A stretch of 43,722 nt of DNA from a virus. How positions within the stretch are numbered: the stretch's first letter is position 1; every line of letters begins with the position of its first letter. A program made the position numbers and the translations under genes. Of the stretch, positions 28,058-35,505 are shown piece after piece. The notes under the pieces were generated by a model, which saw only the letters and a list, made by a program, of their open reading frames with translations, searched no databases and was not told where the DNA came from. The stretch lies in the IMG/VR virus record IMGVR_UViG_3300005290_000008, positions 771-44,492 of that record. The stretch is one strand, 5' to 3'.

Positions 28058-29425
28058 CTATTGCACGGCTGCCGGATCTTCTGGCGGGGCAATATCTGGT
28101 AGCGGCGGCAACTCTACATCGTTGTCATAGCCACCAACCTCGCGCATCTCTTCAGCCGTGAATACAGGCTGCCCACTAGCAAGCATCTTGCTATTCACAT
28201 CAGCCATCTTGACGACAATGCTGATCTTCTCGTCCTTGCTAGCCTCGGTCAGATCATCCCAGCATACCGAGTATTCCAGAGTAAGCAGAACACCAAGCCG
28301 CATCAGATGATCAACAAACGTCTCAATATCCGACGACAGCAGGCTAACTCGGCGACCTTGGCAACGCTTGTTAAACGTCTTCTGGTCCTCTGTGGACGCA
28401 CGCTCGCCAGTCTGATTGCCAACGATGATCTTGGACGGGATGCGGATAGAGGCGCAGAAGGATTGCAGGGATACGTCGAAGGCCGGGATTGGATCTGGAA
28501 CGTTCGCTACCAGAGGCGTTACGGTAGCGCCCTTGGTGATTACCGTCTGATCCTGCCCACGGTTCATGCCGCGCGTTACTTCGTCGAAGATCTCTTGCAG
28601 CTCGCCGGTAGCCACGCCATGAGCGCGGGCAATAGCGTCCAGGTCAACCTCTTTATCGAAGTTGATCGCCAATTGACGGCTAGCGTTCTTCAGGAAGGAT
28701 TCGCCCGAACCGCCAAGCACCTTCTCCATATTCACGCAGTCGTTGAAGCCGGCTTGCAGGAAGGGGATGCCATTGCGCATGTCGCCGATTACAACAACGC
28801 GATCAGGGTGAACAGTGATGATTCGGCCTGGCTCGCCATCTTTGTTCGTGTTGAGCGCGTTTTCGGTATAAATGAACTCTTTAGGCTTGCCGAAATTGAT
28901 ATCTGCCGGGTTATCGTACCAAGCAGAAACCCAAATCTGAGCCTCCCAAGCCGGGATCAGGTTAATCAATTGCTGCTCAGAAGCTTTGCCTACTGGCTGA
29001 TCCCACTGCTTCGAATCCTTGAATTGCAGAAGGATGCACGAATAACGCCCAACGAGACGGCGCATATCAGCATCGCGGAACTTCTCCCACAGCTTCAGGC
29101 GTTTGGCGAGCTTCTTGAATTGCTTCTCCCAAGCAGTCGGGGCCTCTGCGCGATCTTCCTCGTCGCCTTCGATAACCTCGGGGTCAGTAGACCAGCAGTT
29201 CTCGTTGAGCGTCATTACCGCGCCATGAGCAATACCACCGCGCTCGAATAGGCGATAGTAGTCGTTGAAGCAGAGAACATCCTTATAGCCGTAGCTGCAC
29301 CAGGCATCAGGGCGCTTATTGTCAATCCCGCCCATCAGCAGAGACTGGCGGCTCATCACAGCCTGACGCTCGCTCAATGCCGAGTTCAGCGCCAAATCTA
29401 GTGCAGGCGTGCGTTTCACAGTCAT
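28058..29425 (-). CDS. Portal protein, DUF1073-like family, 455 aa
   Basis: FNDYYRLFERGGIAHGAVMT and LNENCWSTDPEVIEG are typical of the DUF1073/phage_portal_3 family. IPSKIIVGNQTGERASTEDQ matches its C-terminal crown region. The dodecameric portal forms the packaging and head-tail vertex. Transcription runs leftward, opposite to terminase and capsid genes. The start codon lies inside a 10-bp dyad that also contains its -10 box. Confidence 0.88.
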   Translation of the reverse strand: MTVKRTPALDLALNSALSERQAVMSRQSLLMGGIDNKRPDAWCSYGYKDVLCFNDYYRLFERGGIAHGAVMTLNENCWSTDPEVIEGDEEDRAEAPTAWEKQFKKLAKRLKLWEKFRDADMRRLVGRYSCILLQFKDSKQWDQPVGKASEQQLINLIPAWEAQIWVSAWYDNPADINFGKPKEFIYTENALNTNKDGEPGRIITVHPDRVVVIGDMRNGIPFLQAGFNDCVNMEKVLGGSGESFLKNASRQLAINFDKEVDLDAIARAHGVATGELQEIFDEVTRGMNRGQDQTVITKGATVTPLVANVPDPIPAFDVSLQSFCASIRIPSKIIVGNQTGERASTEDQKTFNKRCQGRRVSLLSSDIETFVDHLMRLGVLLTLEYSVCWDDLTEASKDEKISIVVKMADVNSKMLASGQPVFTAEEMREVGGYDNDVELPPLPDIAPPEDPAAVQ

Positions 29426-29457
29426 AAAATAGGGCCTCGTAAATTATCCCTATTTTA
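29425..29457 (-). promoter_or_regulatory. Portal promoter within a 10-bp perfect dyad
   Basis: TAAAATAGGG (29425-29434) and CCCTATTTTA (29448-29457) are perfect inverted repeats separated by 13 nt. On the minus strand the upstream arm contains the TGCTAAAAT -10 and the downstream arm contains the ATG. GAGG lies in the loop, so the RNA hairpin could also hold the ribosome site. Confidence 0.6.
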
Positions 29458-29517
29458 GCACTTGCTTGCGTGGCGCGGATGGGCTAAGGTTTGTGTACTT
29501 TAAATGGAGGGTTGGAG

Positions 29518-30381
29518 ATGGCTAGGCTGGTGGAGATTTTGGCTCTGGAGATGGAAAAGTGGCCGGAAGGTGTTACGCATTTGACGCAGTCAAGTGTTGA
29601 CCGCGAGATTTATGATGCTCGCGATGGCAAAGAAGAAGACTCGGTTGATTCGCTTAACCCGCGCTTCGATACTCGCAAGTCGCACACTGAGGGCGCATAT
29701 CCAATCGTAACCCGCGCCCAATGGCAAGCCGAGCGCGACCGTCAGAAGGGTGGCGAGTGGAAGCGGCATCGTGGCGGCAAACAGCCAGTAGCTGATGATG
29801 TGGTAGTGGAGTATAAGCTTCGTGGCGGATATACTGACACATGGAGCGCTAGAAGCTTAAGCTGGAGCCATGAAGGTGGCGAGGGCGATGTAATGCAATA
29901 CCGAATCATCAGCCAGCCACAAGCGGAGGAAAATACCTTTGCTGAAGCAGTCCATAAGCCAATCATTGAGGCTCTGAACACTATGGCATCAGAATGGCAC
30001 ACAGACCAAATCGACGGCCCGATCAAGTGGCGCGACACAATCATCCACTGCCAAGCCATCATCGAAGACTGCGAGCTGGAGATTCAGCGGAATGTTGACT
30101 TGCTGGATGCGGAAGGCCTGATGATGCAGACGGATAGCAAGAAGGCGATGCAGCATTATGATGCGCTGCAAGTTGAGCCGAAAGATTGGCAGATCGGCGA
30201 TATCTTGGAGATTACTAAGCGGTCAGATGCAAATAGTCACGACTTCAGGCTTGGCGAGCACGTAAAGGTTGATTTCTTTGATTTGGATGATGAGGATCTT
30301 CCTGTTCGCTGCTATGCGCTAGACGACTCTGATTACTGGTACATCAAGTATGACGATGCAAAGTTCGTCCGCCGTCCGTAA
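29518..30381 (+). CDS. Conserved phage accessory protein, 287 aa
   Basis: ATG 29518 is preceded by GGAGGGTTGGAG. The middle contains YKLRGGYTDTWSARSLSWSH and GDVMQYRII, a recurring phage module. The C-terminal third (WQIGDILEITKRSDANSHDF...YALDDSDYWYIKYDDAKFV) looks like a separate small barrel. It is not a recognised structural protein. Position between portal and protease suggests an inserted accessory gene with its own terminator. Confidence 0.7.
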   Translation: MARLVEILALEMEKWPEGVTHLTQSSVDREIYDARDGKEEDSVDSLNPRFDTRKSHTEGAYPIVTRAQWQAERDRQKGGEWKRHRGGKQPVADDVVVEYKLRGGYTDTWSARSLSWSHEGGEGDVMQYRIISQPQAEENTFAEAVHKPIIEALNTMASEWHTDQIDGPIKWRDTIIHCQAIIEDCELEIQRNVDLLDAEGLMMQTDSKKAMQHYDALQVEPKDWQIGDILEITKRSDANSHDFRLGEHVKVDFFDLDDEDLPVRCYALDDSDYWYIKYDDAKFVRRP

Positions 30382-30399
30382 CTACTAACCATCCACCAA

Positions 30400-30425
30400 A
30401 GCCCTCCTAACCCGAGGGCTTTTTT
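30400..30425 (+). terminator. Intrinsic terminator
   Basis: AGCCCTC and GAGGGCT around CTAACCC, followed by TTTTT, after gene 29518. Confidence 0.9.
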
Positions 30426-30471
30426 GTGCGTGCATGTTAAACTTGATTGGCTATCTAAAGAGAGATGATTG

Positions 30472-31155
30472 ATGAAGCAGTGCACCGGATGCAAAATCAC
30501 CAAACAGAGAACAGAATTCAGCGTGGCAACCGCGAAAAAGAGTGGATTGCAGCCTAGATGCAAGCAATGCCAAAGAGAATACAGAGATGCAAATAAGCAC
30601 AAGATCAGGGCTAGATACGCAGCTAACAAGGAAGAGATAAATGCAAAAACAAGAGCATATTATGCTGAAAACAGGGAGGCTTGCCTTGCTCAAAAGAAGG
30701 AGTATTACGAGAAAAATAGAGACCCAATACTAAAATACGCAAAGGAAAATCAAGCTTTAGCCAACGCCAGGCACGCTAAGCGATGGAAGGAGGACGCAAC
30801 CTTTAGGGCTTCTAGGCTCCTTCGCGCAAGAGTGGCTCACGCTGCGAGAATGCTCAGGCAAGATGTTACATGCGGCAAGCCAATTCGCTTAAGTATGGAG
30901 GTAATCAAGTCTCGTATAGAGTTCAATTTTCAACCAGGCATGTCTTGGGCCAATTATGGAGAATGGCAGATAGATCATGTAAAGCCTGTGGCTGCATTTG
31001 CGGTTCAGGGTCTTGATGTCAATATGGCGAACCTGCCCTGCAACCTAAAGCCAATTTGGAAGAAAGACAATGTGTTAAAATCTTCGACATTCAAAGGCGT
31101 GTTTTGGCGCTACAAGTCCACGCAGAGTGCTAAGAATGAAGAAGACAAGGGTTAA
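30472..31155 (+). CDS. HNH homing endonuclease with N-terminal zinc finger, 227 aa
   Basis: The N-terminus KQCTGCKITKQRTEFS...CKQCQREYR is a CxxC-CxxC finger. A long charged helix follows (YAANKEEINAKTRAYYAENR). The C-terminus is an HNH: GEWQIDHVKPVAAFAVQG, then NLPCNLKPIWKKDN. A TGTTAAACT promoter box lies at 30435-30443. Its last 20 bp overlap the start of the prohead protease gene, the same arrangement as the HNH gene at ssb. It is AT-richer than its neighbours. Confidence 0.85.
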   Translation: MKQCTGCKITKQRTEFSVATAKKSGLQPRCKQCQREYRDANKHKIRARYAANKEEINAKTRAYYAENREACLAQKKEYYEKNRDPILKYAKENQALANARHAKRWKEDATFRASRLLRARVAHAARMLRQDVTCGKPIRLSMEVIKSRIEFNFQPGMSWANYGEWQIDHVKPVAAFAVQGLDVNMANLPCNLKPIWKKDNVLKSSTFKGVFWRYKSTQSAKNEEDKG

Positions 31156-32452
31156 CATCCTGTCGGCGGTTAACGCTGACTCGATCAAGATTGAGCGCAC
31201 GGAGGTAGCTGGCGAGAAGTACGCGGTTATCAAGAATGTGCTATGGATGAAAGACAACATTGTGCTCAACGATGGTCTGTACTCTTCGTCAGAGAACGCA
31301 AAGGGTTATGCCTCGATGGATGGCCGCGTTATGCCATTTGGTCATCCAGAGGTTAACGGCCAGTACGTCGCTATCAGCTCGCTAGACAACGCTGATGTAG
31401 CTGTGGCACTAGGCAAGCACTACGGCGGTGTTCACGCCCAGAACGTGCGACAGAACGGTGAAGACTACCTAACTGAGGTCATGATCAATGAGCGTGTAGC
31501 CAAGTCGCATCCAGACGGCGAGATGCTGCTTAACTGGGTTGATAAGGCTGAATCCTATCAATCCGGCAATGGCGATAAGCCTGATCCGATCCAGATGTCT
31601 ACTGGCTTGATGACTGCCCGTGTAAACGCCAAAGGCGAGTCTCGTGGTAAGCCTTATAGCTGGATCGCGACTCAGCAATCCTACGACCACCTGGCAATCC
31701 TGTTCCACGAACAAGGCGCCGGCGGTGATGAGGTTGCAATCGCGGTCAACTGCGAGTCGGTCATTAACTCCGTGCTGCCGACTGTCAACGAAGACGCCCT
31801 AGACGACTCATACGGCGAGAAGCTTGCCATCTTGAGCGAGGCAGTCAAGGAGCGGTTTGCTACTTCGGACAGTTACGCATACGTGCAAGACTTTGATGAT
31901 CGTGCGCTGATCTACGTAACACCAGAAGGCACTTACACCATCGACTATCACTACGAGGGTGACAATCCAATCCTCACTGGCGAATCGAAAGTTGTAACTG
32001 TTGAAACGTCGTACAAGGTGAAAACTAACTCCATGATTGAGCACGTCCGAAGCGTGCTAAAATATTTCAGTACCAAAACTAAACAGCCAGTCGTGGCTAA
32101 TGTTATCGAGGATTCAGAGATGGACAAAGTTGAACTTCAAGCGATGCTTGATGCTCAGGCTGAGAAACTTAGCGGTGCGTTCAACGCTCAGCTGGAAGCT
32201 CAATCTGTGACCATCAATGCATTGCAGGAATCGCTGAAGGCTAACGCCGAAGCGGGCCTGAAAGACAAGCGCGCCGCAGTAGCAAAAGTTCACGGCGAAG
32301 TTGTTGCAAACGCCCTGAGCGGTGAAGCTCTGGACGCAATGTTCGCTAGCGTGCAAACCGCTGCCGGCATCGTTTCGGGCGCGCCAGTTACCAGCGCAAA
32401 AGACGAGTTCGAAGGCTATAGCTTGAACCAAGCTGATCAGGAGGCCAAATAA
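31136..32452 (+). CDS. Prohead protease-scaffold fusion (DUF2213 N-terminus), about 438 aa
   Basis: The first 220 residues (KYAVIKNVLWMKDNIVLNDG, VMPFGHPEVNGQYVAIS, MSTGLMTARVNAKGESRGKP, QQSYDHLAILFHEQG) fit the DUF2213 family, which I associate with head maturation. The last 110 residues are a coiled-coil, alanine-rich scaffold (DKVELQAMLDAQAEKLSGAF onward). ATG 31136 lies inside the HNH gene's end and has a poor SD. An internal promoter box and start at 32120 can give the scaffold alone. Confidence 0.8.
   Translation: MKKTRVNILSAVNADSIKIERTEVAGEKYAVIKNVLWMKDNIVLNDGLYSSSENAKGYASMDGRVMPFGHPEVNGQYVAISSLDNADVAVALGKHYGGVHAQNVRQNGEDYLTEVMINERVAKSHPDGEMLLNWVDKAESYQSGNGDKPDPIQMSTGLMTARVNAKGESRGKPYSWIATQQSYDHLAILFHEQGAGGDEVAIAVNCESVINSVLPTVNEDALDDSYGEKLAILSEAVKERFATSDSYAYVQDFDDRALIYVTPEGTYTIDYHYEGDNPILTGESKVVTVETSYKVKTNSMIEHVRSVLKYFSTKTKQPVVANVIEDSEMDKVELQAMLDAQAEKLSGAFNAQLEAQSVTINALQESLKANAEAGLKDKRAAVAKVHGEVVANALSGEALDAMFASVQTAAGIVSGAPVTSAKDEFEGYSLNQADQEAK
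32058..32063 (+). promoter_or_regulatory. Internal extended -10 box before the nested scaffold
   Basis: TGC-TAAAAT (32055-32063) inside the protease reading frame, 57 nt before the scaffold ATG, identical to the boxes of the portal and head genes. Confidence 0.45.
32120..32452 (+). CDS. Nested in-frame scaffold protein, 110 aa
   Basis: ATG 32120 is in frame with the protease gene, has GAGG 8 nt upstream and an internal TAAAAT box 57 nt upstream. It starts exactly where the protease domain ends and the coiled coil begins (MDKVELQAMLDAQAEKLSGA). The arrangement parallels lambda C/Nu3, where a separate scaffold is made from the 3' part of the protease gene. Translation from this start is inferred. 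Confidence 0.6.
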   Translation: MDKVELQAMLDAQAEKLSGAFNAQLEAQSVTINALQESLKANAEAGLKDKRAAVAKVHGEVVANALSGEALDAMFASVQTAAGIVSGAPVTSAKDEFEGYSLNQADQEAK

Positions 32453-32883
32453 TGGCTAACGTTATCTGGCGTGGTCCTGTGCATCTCGCACAGCCTGATT
32501 CGCGCACCGCAAAGACTGGCGCAAGCATTCTGCCGGGTCTCGCTGTAACTTTGACCGCTGGTGTGTGGCAGTTGGCTGCAACCTCTAAGGTTGACTTTTT
32601 CATCATGCACAACCGCGCCTATATCGGCGAAACCGTGGATACCGCTGTTCCGTCCGGCGAAACTGGCGAGGCGCTCAAGCCTGTAACTCAGTACGAGTTC
32701 AACGTTCGCTTTGCCGCCGCTACCTACGCGCCAGGCGCAGTGCTCAGCGTCGCAGCCGGCCAGTTCAAAGCAGCCGCAACCGGTGAAGTCGCTGTAGCCG
32801 TATTCGACGAAGCAGCCTCCCGAGCAATCTCCGCGAACGGCCTCGGTGACGTCCGTATCCTGCCTAACTCCTACGTGGTGTAA
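32452..32883 (+). CDS. Capsid decoration / cement-like protein, 143 aa
   Basis: It lies between scaffold and major capsid genes (TAATG coupling to the former). The sequence is beta-rich and alanine-rich (SILPGLAVTLTAGVWQLAAT, AATYAPGAVLSVAAGQF), like trimeric decoration or cement proteins of siphoviruses. It would bind capsid three-fold sites after expansion. Assignment rests on position and composition. Confidence 0.62.
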   Translation: MANVIWRGPVHLAQPDSRTAKTGASILPGLAVTLTAGVWQLAATSKVDFFIMHNRAYIGETVDTAVPSGETGEALKPVTQYEFNVRFAAATYAPGAVLSVAAGQFKAAATGEVAVAVFDEAASRAISANGLGDVRILPNSYVV

Positions 32884-32888
32884 GAACA

Positions 32889-33899
32889 ATGCCTATTTTG
32901 ACCTTTAACAAAGAGCAGGAAGCAGCCGTAATTGGCAAGCGCCGCGCTCACAATGCCCGCCAAGAGCGTCTCGCACGAGATAGCGAAGGCGAGCTGATTG
33001 GTAACGCCTACACCATCCCTCGCGATGCTTGGGCCACCTACGACAACGACCTGATCACCTTGCAGCGTGCGCAGCTTGGCGTATTCAGCGACTTGGCGAG
33101 CCTGCAAAAGAGCGTTCCAATTGGCAAAGTCCTGCACTACTTCTCCAAAGTCGGTGACCAAGGCGAAGTGAACAGCTCGATTGATGGCCGCAGCCGTGCG
33201 AAAGCAGACGCTCCAGTCATTGATTACGAAGGCACTCCGGTTCCAATCTACGACACCACCTTCACCTTCGGCTGGCGCGATGTTGAAGCAGCTCGTCAAG
33301 ACGGTGGCTGGCAGTACCTGGACGCCGCTACTCGCGACAACGGCAACCGTCGCATTTTGGAAAAATTGGAAGACCTGGTAATTAACGGGGACACCAAGTT
33401 CAACGTGGCCGGCAACCAGATCTACGGTATCCGTACCGCGCCAAGTCGCGCTACTGGTAACTTCGGTAACGTCGATCTGGTAACCGCTACCGGTGCTCAG
33501 TGGGTTGAAGCGATCAAACGTGTTCTTCTCGGCCTGCAAGCCAAGAACTTCTACGGTGGCGCCACGATCTACCTGAATTACGGTGACTGGTTCGCTGCAT
33601 CGGTTAACGACTACGTTACCGCCGCGCCTCAGAACACCATCCTGGCTCGCCTGATGGCGATTCCTGGTGTTGTTGCAATCGTTCCATCCACCGCTGTTCC
33701 AGTGAACGAAATCCTCGCCGTTGTGAAAGAACGCCGAGTGCTGGAAATCCTGACTGCGATGCCTGTTACCACCATGCCGATTGAACGTAAAAACTTCACC
33801 GACGAGTACAGCTTTCAGATCATGAGCGCGGTAGCTCCACAGTTCAAGCGTGATAATTCTGGAAATTCTGGCGTGGCGCAGTTTGTAAAAGGCGCATAA
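32889..33899 (+). CDS. Major capsid protein, HK97-fold type, 336 aa
   Basis: The N-terminal arm is basic and helical. The middle carries ADAPVIDYEGTPVPIYDTTF, then GWRDVEAARQDGGWQYLDAA and NRRILEKLEDLVINGDTKF. The C-terminal part is typical of E-loop/P-domain capsids (PQNTILARLMAIPGVVAIVP). Gene order (protease-scaffold, decoration, capsid) and codon use rich in C-ending synonyms, as in abundant proteins, support it. A terminator follows. Confidence 0.88.
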   Translation: MPILTFNKEQEAAVIGKRRAHNARQERLARDSEGELIGNAYTIPRDAWATYDNDLITLQRAQLGVFSDLASLQKSVPIGKVLHYFSKVGDQGEVNSSIDGRSRAKADAPVIDYEGTPVPIYDTTFTFGWRDVEAARQDGGWQYLDAATRDNGNRRILEKLEDLVINGDTKFNVAGNQIYGIRTAPSRATGNFGNVDLVTATGAQWVEAIKRVLLGLQAKNFYGGATIYLNYGDWFAASVNDYVTAAPQNTILARLMAIPGVVAIVPSTAVPVNEILAVVKERRVLEILTAMPVTTMPIERKNFTDEYSFQIMSAVAPQFKRDNSGNSGVAQFVKGA

Positions 33900-33916
33900 C
33901 ACTCAGATGTAAAATA

Positions 33917-33943
33917 GGGGCCTTAAGTGGCCCCTTTTTATTT
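33917..33943 (+). terminator. Terminator after the major capsid gene
   Basis: GGGGCC and GGCCCC around TTAAGT, then TTTTTATTT. It overlaps a TGTAAAAT box (33908-33915) on its 5' side and is followed by the AGGTGG ribosome site of gene 33954. Confidence 0.85.
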
Positions 33944-33953
33944 AGGTGGAAAA

Positions 33954-34148
33954 ATGAAAGAGTTTATGATCACAGAGCGCGGTTATTTCATTGATGGCGT
34001 TGAGCAGAAAATTGGATCTCGCCATAGATTCGAATCAATGCCTTCTATCTTGGTTAACAAGGCAAAAGAGGTTGGTGCTTCTGAGTTGACGCTAGAGGTA
34101 GCCACGCCTCGGCGCGGAAGACCACCGAAGGACTCTGCTCAAAAATAG
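33954..34148 (+). CDS. Hypothetical protein with AT-hook-like tail, 64 aa
   Basis: ATG 33954 has AGGTGG 5-6 nt upstream. The globular part (EFMITERGYFIDGVEQKIGS) is followed by a basic tail RRGRPPKDSAQK resembling an AT-hook. Position after the capsid gene suggests a head-associated role. The last 95 bp are overlapped on the other strand by the 3' end of a homing gene. Confidence 0.65.
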   Translation: MKEFMITERGYFIDGVEQKIGSRHRFESMPSILVNKAKEVGASELTLEVATPRRGRPPKDSAQK

Positions 34149-34989
34149 ACACGATATCTTCATCGTATCTAAGCCATTCAGTACATCCATCGAACCCAGA
34201 CAGTCCTGCGCTCATGAACCTGGATTGAATTTCCATTTCCTTGTCATGAGCCATTCCGCCATCTGTAAATATTTTTCGATGCAGCGTGAACTCAAATGGT
34301 GTTGCGTTGGCTAGCTTGACCATTCTCGTTTTTATGTCAGCAGTTATCCCGACCTTAAGGAATGCACAGTCTTTTGACTTAAGGCAGTAAAGGTATGCTG
34401 GCTCAGTTCTTTTGTAGCCATACCCGGCGCAAGAAGGGCAGCCAGCACCACGGGCATGCGAGCTTGCTTCCTGCTCGAACTCTCCGTGATCGCGACAGGT
34501 GACTACAATCTTTTTATCCATGCGAATAAATTTAGTCCTGGAGTAGTCGTATATTTCGCCGTGAGTTTCTCTAGCCCTAGCTATAAACGATACCGTGTTG
34601 TATTTCTTACCCGAGCAATACTGGCATCCGTATCCTCTAATAAAATCACTTGCTATCATCTCGAACTTCCCGTGATCAGAGCATTCGGCAGTGATTCTGG
34701 ATTTGTTGTTTATGTAGACGGTTTCTTCATATCCATACCTTTCGCCATGAACAGATTTGACTCTATCAATAAACTCTTCCTGCGTTGGTCTATAGACTCC
34801 GCCGCACTTTGGGCACCCATCGCCCCGGCAGTGCGATCTAGGCTTCTGAAGAAACGGGCCGTGCTCCCTGCAAACAATCCTAACCTTTGACTCTGAAGCC
34901 GAATATTCTGATAGCGAATAATCGTAACGGTCCCCATGTCTTTCTTTTGCTGATTTAACAAAGTCAGCTGTTGTTTTTCTAGCTACCAT
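34054..34989 (-). CDS. Homing endonuclease-like protein: triple zinc repeat + GIY-YIG-like domain, 311 aa
   Basis: Three repeats of about 60 residues (VRIVCREHGPFLQ...CPKCGG; ITAECSDHGKFEM...CQYCSG; IVVTCRDHGEFEQ...CPSCAG), each preceded by HG-x-x-YDYS, form DUF723-like zinc modules. The C-terminal nuclease (AYLYCLKSKDCAFLKVGITA, EMEIQSRFMSAGLSGFDGCT, EWLRYD) resembles that of gene 27126. Its last 27 residues lie antisense to the AT-hook gene, so it seems to have lost its own stop on insertion. Confidence 0.78.
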   Translation of the reverse strand: MVARKTTADFVKSAKERHGDRYDYSLSEYSASESKVRIVCREHGPFLQKPRSHCRGDGCPKCGGVYRPTQEEFIDRVKSVHGERYGYEETVYINNKSRITAECSDHGKFEMIASDFIRGYGCQYCSGKKYNTVSFIARARETHGEIYDYSRTKFIRMDKKIVVTCRDHGEFEQEASSHARGAGCPSCAGYGYKRTEPAYLYCLKSKDCAFLKVGITADIKTRMVKLANATPFEFTLHRKIFTDGGMAHDKEMEIQSRFMSAGLSGFDGCTEWLRYDEDIVSIFEQSPSVVFRAEAWLPLASTQKHQPLLPC

Positions 34990-35061
34990 TCAATCTACTC
35001 CATTATTCTCCGAGTAAAGAATAACAGATTTATTCTGGAAATGCTTGAAAAAAAGACAGAA

Positions 35062-35087
35062 AAAAGCCCTCGCGATTGAGGGCTTTT
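35062..35087. terminator. Bidirectional terminator
   Basis: AAAAGCCCTC and GAGGGCTTTT around GCGATT, with a T-rich minus-strand 3' side. It closes the minus-strand cassette 35099-35460. Confidence 0.88.
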
Positions 35088-35098
35088 CATTTGTTCAT

Positions 35099-35287
35099 TC
35101 AGATCGATCTTGCTGCCTGCTCGTTTAGCCTGTCTACATCTTCTTTGCTTGGTTGTCGCGGACTGCCAGCCAGCGCGCTAATCAGCTTCGGAATCAGGAC
35201 TCTTTGAGTAAAACTCTTGCCGATTCCGATTTCGTAGATACTGCCAAGCGCATGCAGGAAAACGATTTTAGTGATGTGCAGATTCAT
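35099..35287 (-). CDS. Moron protein of unknown function, 62 aa
   Basis: ATG 35287 has AGGAG 8 nt upstream. The N-terminal half is hydrophobic (NLHITKIVFLHALGSIYEIG), the remainder polar with an amphipathic helix (KEDVDRLNEQAARSI). It is transcribed against the structural genes from a host-type promoter and has its own terminator, the hallmarks of a phage moron. Function unknown; membrane association is possible. Confidence 0.65.
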   Translation of the reverse strand: MNLHITKIVFLHALGSIYEIGIGKSFTQRVLIPKLISALAGSPRQPSKEDVDRLNEQAARSI

Positions 35288-35330
35288 TGCGGTGACTCCT
35301 TGGGTGTGTAGCTTCCTATTGTACTGACTA

Positions 35331-35348
35331 GGCCCCAATGAAGGGGCC
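35331..35348. other. Hairpin between the mini-ORF and gene 35287
   Basis: GGCCCC and GGGGCC around AATGAA, without T-tract on the minus strand. It may attenuate or protect the cassette mRNA between the two reading frames. Confidence 0.5.
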
Positions 35349-35353
35349 AAGTT

Positions 35354-35386
35354 TTAGATCAGGATAAGCAGAATGAGCCATAGCAT
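35354..35386 (-). CDS. 10-residue hydrophobic mini-ORF (MLWLILLILI)
   Basis: ATG 35386 has a good SD (AGGAG 8 nt upstream) and lies about 40 nt after a predicted transcription start, first in the moron cassette. The ten residues are almost all L, I and W, enough to enter a membrane. It could be a leader peptide that regulates the downstream gene or a tiny membrane-active peptide. It is too short to prove by sequence. Confidence 0.35.
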   Translation of the reverse strand: MLWLILLILI

Positions 35387-35431
35387 GGTCGTATCTCCTG
35401 TTTGGTTGCCGGTCTGGCTTCCTTGAAATAG

Positions 35432-35460
35432 ACATTAGGCTTGATCGGATCCAACGTCAA
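35432..35460 (-). promoter_or_regulatory. Sigma70-like promoter of moron cassette
   Basis: On the minus strand TTGACG (35455-35460), 17-nt spacer, TAATGT (35432-35437). It differs from the extended -10 boxes of the structural genes and should be recognised by host polymerase throughout infection. Confidence 0.65.
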
Positions 35461-35468
35461 TGCTCGCA

Positions 35469-35477
35469 TGATAAAAT
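35469..35477 (+). promoter_or_regulatory. Extended -10 promoter for gene 35506
   Basis: TGATAAAAT, 29 nt before the ATG at 35506 and back to back with the moron promoter. Confidence 0.5.
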
Positions 35478-35505
35478 AGATCTAAATTTAAGCGAGTTCC
35501 GACCA

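Noticed and set aside
28307-29251. Long plus-strand open frame (314 codons) opposite the portal gene
   Set aside because: It is the antisense shadow of a well-recognised portal protein, lacks a ribosome site and has no recognisable domain.
32871-33902. Long minus-strand open frame (343 codons) opposite the major capsid gene
   Set aside because: An antisense shadow caused by the capsid gene's biased codon use, with no SD or domain. It would occupy the whole capsid gene.
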